Assembly: GCA_036272815.1 (NCBI GenBank)
Contig: DATAYA010000316.1
Location: 1 to 7,999 of the forward strand
Reading direction: 5' to 3'
Origin: DATAYA01 sp036272815
GTDB taxonomy: Bacteria > Pseudomonadota > Alphaproteobacteria > Acetobacterales > Acetobacteraceae
DNA length: 7,999 nt
Shown: positions 5,959 through 7,999 of the stretch, one piece after another
Numbering within the stretch: the stretch's first letter is position 1
Layout: each line of letters begins with the position of its first letter
Notes under the pieces: model-generated
What the model was told of the DNA's origin: nothing
Seen by the model: the letters and a program-made list of their open reading frames with translations, nothing else
Database searches by the model: none
Program-made: the position numbers and the translations under genes

Positions 5959-6951
5959 TTGCAGCTTTCGATGACGCGACCGGCCGCATCTGCACGAGCG
6001 GCGCTGCAAGGTTCCGGCCTGGCGGAGCTGCCCGCCCTTGTCGCCGTGGCGGCGATTCTTGCGTGGCTGGCGGTCGCGCATCCGGCGCTGCTGCCGACAT
6101 GGGCGCCCTGGGATTTCTCGTGGACCGAGTTTCTCGCCTCGGTGCTTGGGGCATGGTGGTATGCGCGCGGCGTGGCGCGCGCGCCGGCGGCCTCGCGTCC
6201 GTCGTTGTGGCGGCAGGCGGCGTTCGCGATCGGCCTCGGTCTGATCTACGTCGTGCTGCTGACGCATTTCGAATACATGGCGCAGCACATGTTCTTCCTG
6301 AACCGGGTGCAGAGCCTGGTGCTTCTCCATCTTGGCCCGTTCCTGGTGGCACTCGCGTGGCCCGGCGCGGAATTGCTGCGCTGGATGCCGGAGCCCGCCC
6401 GCCGCTTCGCGCGGAGTGCGGCCCTGCGACGTCTCGGCCGCGGGCTGCAGCAGCCGGCGCTCGCAGCTGTGCTGTTCGTCGGCCTGATCTATCTCTGGCT
6501 GATCCCGCCGGTGCATTTCCGCGCCATGCTCGATCCGACGCTCTACGACCTGATGAACTGGAGCATGGTGGTCGCCGGCCTGCTGTTCTGGTGCCTGGTG
6601 CTCGACCCGCGCCCGCCCGCGGAGGCGCGCGCGTCCTTCGCGGTGCGGATGATCGCAACCGTGCTGGTGATGTTCCCGCAGATTCTGCTCGGCGCGTTTC
6701 TCACGTTCAGCGACACGACGCTCTATTCGTACTACGATCTGTGCGGGCGCCTGTTCCCGAGCATGGGCGCACTGACCGACCAGCACATCGGCGGCATCAT
6801 CCTGTGGATCCCCGGTGCCATGATGAGTTCGATCGCGTTCCTGCTGGTGCTCAACCGCGTCCGCATCTTCGAAGACCGTTTGCCTGCCCTGGAGTTGCCT
6901 GATGAGAAAGATCGGACCATCGTCGTCGCGGCAAGCTGGACCGGCCGGTAG
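5959..6951 (+). CDS. ctaG: Caa3_CtaG-type cytochrome c oxidase assembly membrane protein
   Basis: This 330-residue polytopic membrane protein has seven or eight hydrophobic segments, at about 24-43, 55-71, 86-102, 117-135, 165-183, 199-216, 230-249 and 277-299. It resembles the Bacillus-type CtaG (Caa3_CtaG) family, which is implicated in assembling or metallating haem-copper oxidases. It is unrelated to the Cox11 protein also called CtaG in alphaproteobacteria. Family-like features are the His-bearing segment THFEYMAQHMFFLNRVQS with H124 and LGP after it (102-127), and the last-helix motif DQHIGGIILWIPGAM (274-288). Histidines 103, 110, 124, 186 and 276 are candidate metal ligands (inference). 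The start is probably TTG 5959, because of the GGAGGT ahead of it; ATG 5971 would remove four residues and no membrane segment. Its last 50 bp overlap the SCO gene, so the two are probably co-translated. Confidence 0.82.
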   Translation: MQLSMTRPAASARAALQGSGLAELPALVAVAAILAWLAVAHPALLPTWAPWDFSWTEFLASVLGAWWYARGVARAPAASRPSLWRQAAFAIGLGLIYVVLLTHFEYMAQHMFFLNRVQSLVLLHLGPFLVALAWPGAELLRWMPEPARRFARSAALRRLGRGLQQPALAAVLFVGLIYLWLIPPVHFRAMLDPTLYDLMNWSMVVAGLLFWCLVLDPRPPAEARASFAVRMIATVLVMFPQILLGAFLTFSDTTLYSYYDLCGRLFPSMGALTDQHIGGIILWIPGAMMSSIAFLLVLNRVRIFEDRLPALELPDEKDRTIVVAASWTGR

Positions 6952-7648
6952 CAGCTCGGGCAGGTCGGCTCACAGACTTGGCCGGCGCGCACTGCTGTTC
7001 CGGACCAGCGCCGGCGTCGCGCTGGCGGGGGCTGCCGGTTTCGCGCCAGCGGCGCGCGCGGACATGGGCTGGCACAATTTCGACGTCGCCGGGCAGTCGC
7101 CATCCCTGCGCTTCACGATGGTGCGTGCGACCGACGGCAGGCAGGTGACGCAGGCCGCGTTCCGCGGCGACGTGGTGCTGCTCTATTTCGGCTATACGTC
7201 CTGCCCGGACATATGCCCGACGACGATGGCCAATCTCGGCCGCGTGCTCGACCTCCTCGGCAAGCAGGCCGCCCATGTGCGCGTGCTGTTCGTCACCGTC
7301 GATCCTCAGGTCGACACGCTGCCCATGCTCAAGGCCTATACGAAGGAGTTCGGGCCGCAGATGGTCGGGCTGCGCGGCACGCCGGACGAACTGGCCGCCC
7401 TGGCGCGGCGGTTCCGCGTTGCATATTCCGTCACCCCGGCCCACGGCACAGTGCTGCGGGCGGTGACCCACAGCGCAGCGATCTATGCATTCGACGAAAG
7501 CGGCCGCGCGCGACTGCTGATCCCGTCGATGGCCTCGCAGACCCCCGACATCCAGGGTACCGCGGCCGATCTGCGGCGCCTGGTCGCAGGCGAGGCGCCG
7601 GGCGGACTGATGTCGCGCGCGTGGCATGACCTGTTCGGCCAGAGCTGA
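6902..7648 (+). CDS. SCO1/SenC-family copper chaperone (thioredoxin-like)
   Basis: This 248-residue protein has a thioredoxin fold that delivers copper to the CuA or CuB centre of cytochrome oxidases, or acts as a thiol reductant for it, on the periplasmic side. The copper site is intact: CPDIC (Cys101, Cys105) in FGYTSCPDICPTTM, and His190 in VTHSAAIYAFD. FVTVDPQVDT at 130-139 is also typical. The N-terminus has a twin Arg (28-29), a hydrophobic stretch and a likely AxA cleavage site after residue 53 (ARA-D), so it looks like an exported, possibly Tat-dependent, soluble protein. Many SCO proteins are membrane-anchored instead. The ATG at 6902 has GGAG at 6891-6894, 7 nt upstream, and no alternative start lies before the signal peptide. 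It therefore genuinely overlaps the CtaG-type gene by 50 bp, supporting a joint role in oxidase assembly. Confidence 0.94.
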   Translation: MRKIGPSSSRQAGPAGSSSGRSAHRLGRRALLFRTSAGVALAGAAGFAPAARADMGWHNFDVAGQSPSLRFTMVRATDGRQVTQAAFRGDVVLLYFGYTSCPDICPTTMANLGRVLDLLGKQAAHVRVLFVTVDPQVDTLPMLKAYTKEFGPQMVGLRGTPDELAALARRFRVAYSVTPAHGTVLRAVTHSAAIYAFDESGRARLLIPSMASQTPDIQGTAADLRRLVAGEAPGGLMSRAWHDLFGQS

Positions 7649-7650
7649 CG

Positions 7651-7710
7651 CGCACTGCCGAACACGACGAAGCCGCTGCGGCGGCCGCAGATCGCGCCGT
7701 CGCAGTGGCG
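7651..7710. terminator. GC-rich stem-loop between convergent genes, possible terminator
   Basis: An inner hairpin CTGCGG (7676-7681), loop CGG, CCGCAG (7685-7690) is enclosed by a wider pairing of CACTGC (7653-7658) with GCAGTG (7702-7707). It fills the 63-bp gap between the stops of the SCO gene and the ABC transporter gene. A role for both strands is plausible, but there is no T-run, so it does not meet the intrinsic terminator pattern. Confidence 0.35.
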
Positions 7711-7711
7711 C

Positions 7712-7999
7712 TCAGGCCGGCGCCAGCTCCCGCCATCGGACGCAGCGCACGCCGTGGCCCGGCGCCGCCTCGTCGAGCGCCGGCCGTGCCGCGTCGCAGC
7801 GTCCGGGAACGGCGTGCGCGCAGCGTGGGTGGAACGCGCAGCCGGGCGGCAGGTGCGCCGGGTCGGGCACCTGGCCGGGGATCGCGGCCAGGAGACCCGA
7901 CTGCGCCGCGTCGAGATCGAGGCGGGGCACCGAGCGCAGCAGGCCGACCGTGTAGGGCATCAGCGGGCAGGCAAACAGCGGCCCTACCGCCGCCTGTTC
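7712..7999 (-). CDS. Dipeptide/oligopeptide ABC transporter ATP-binding protein, C-terminal part
   Basis: This is the last 95 codons of a DppD/OppD-type ATPase, which powers uptake of peptides or similar solutes through an inner-membrane ABC importer. The frame is open to the window edge, so the Walker A, signature and Walker B motifs lie beyond it. The visible part is the C-terminal oligopeptide-transporter domain: GPLFACPLMPYTVGLLRSVP, then IPGQVPDPAHLPPGCAFHPRC, a further spaced Cys and a final HGVRC segment. The Cys-containing pattern C-x-F-x-P-R-C, followed by x5-8-C, is characteristic of this ATPase group. The usual HPYT motif reads MPYT here. The Met of that motif (at 7960) should not be taken as a start. 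The substrate cannot be told from this fragment. It is convergent with the SCO gene. Confidence 0.92.
   Translation of the reverse strand, partial: EQAAVGPLFACPLMPYTVGLLRSVPRLDLDAAQSGLLAAIPGQVPDPAHLPPGCAFHPRCAHAVPGRCDAARPALDEAAPGHGVRCVRWRELAPA

Noticed and set aside
5303..6658. 451-codon open frame on the minus strand opposite the lipoprotein and CtaG-type genes
   Set aside because: It is Arg/Ala/Pro-rich with no recognisable motif, and lies opposite a convincing lipoprotein and membrane protein.
5898..6902. 334-codon plus-strand frame overlapping the CtaG-type gene
   Set aside because: Its translation is hydrophilic and Arg-rich, while the frame used by the CtaG-type gene gives regular membrane helices and family motifs.

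Overview
The window is very GC-rich and gene-dense. It reads as chromosomal DNA of an alphaproteobacterium. Rhodospirillales/Acetobacteraceae is my best guess, from the C-minus type ribosomal protein L33 next to rnr, the thrB-rnhA pair, and the general protein style. That placement is an inference; no rRNA or other decisive marker is present. No tRNA, rRNA, CRISPR array, insertion sequence or phage gene was seen.

Layout. (1) Positions 1-3298, plus strand: the 3' part of rnr (RNase R), a membrane-anchored PDZ/S41 serine protease 14 bp behind it, then rpmG (L33) with its own likely promoter. This is an RNA-decay, protein quality-control and translation block. (2) Positions 3299-3682: no intact gene. 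It holds a decayed zinc-type (MDR) alcohol dehydrogenase, reduced to three short pieces in two reading frames, with a small tandem repeat where its start should be. (3) Positions 3683-5096, minus strand: thrB (homoserine kinase, APH-fold type) followed by rnhA (RNase HI), overlapping by 11 bp and so probably one translationally coupled operon. The thrB start lies in one copy of a 15-bp direct repeat, and an 8-codon leader ORF ends on it in a TGATG overlap. (4) Positions 5288-7648, plus strand: an uncharacterised lipoprotein, a Caa3_CtaG-type membrane protein and a SCO1/SenC-family copper protein. The last two overlap by 50 bp and form a likely copper-delivery/cytochrome-oxidase-assembly pair, although no oxidase subunit is in view. 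(5) Positions 7712-7999, minus strand: the C-terminal end of a dipeptide/oligopeptide ABC transporter ATPase, convergent with the SCO gene across a GC-rich stem-loop.

Most of the window is ordinary housekeeping DNA, and I found no convincing new multi-gene system. The points most worth a second look are the alcohol dehydrogenase remnant, the unknown lipoprotein beside the copper-assembly pair, the thrB leader arrangement, and the unusual start of the CtaG-type gene. Several very long antisense ORFs exist only because GC-rich coding DNA rarely contains stop codons; they were rejected.
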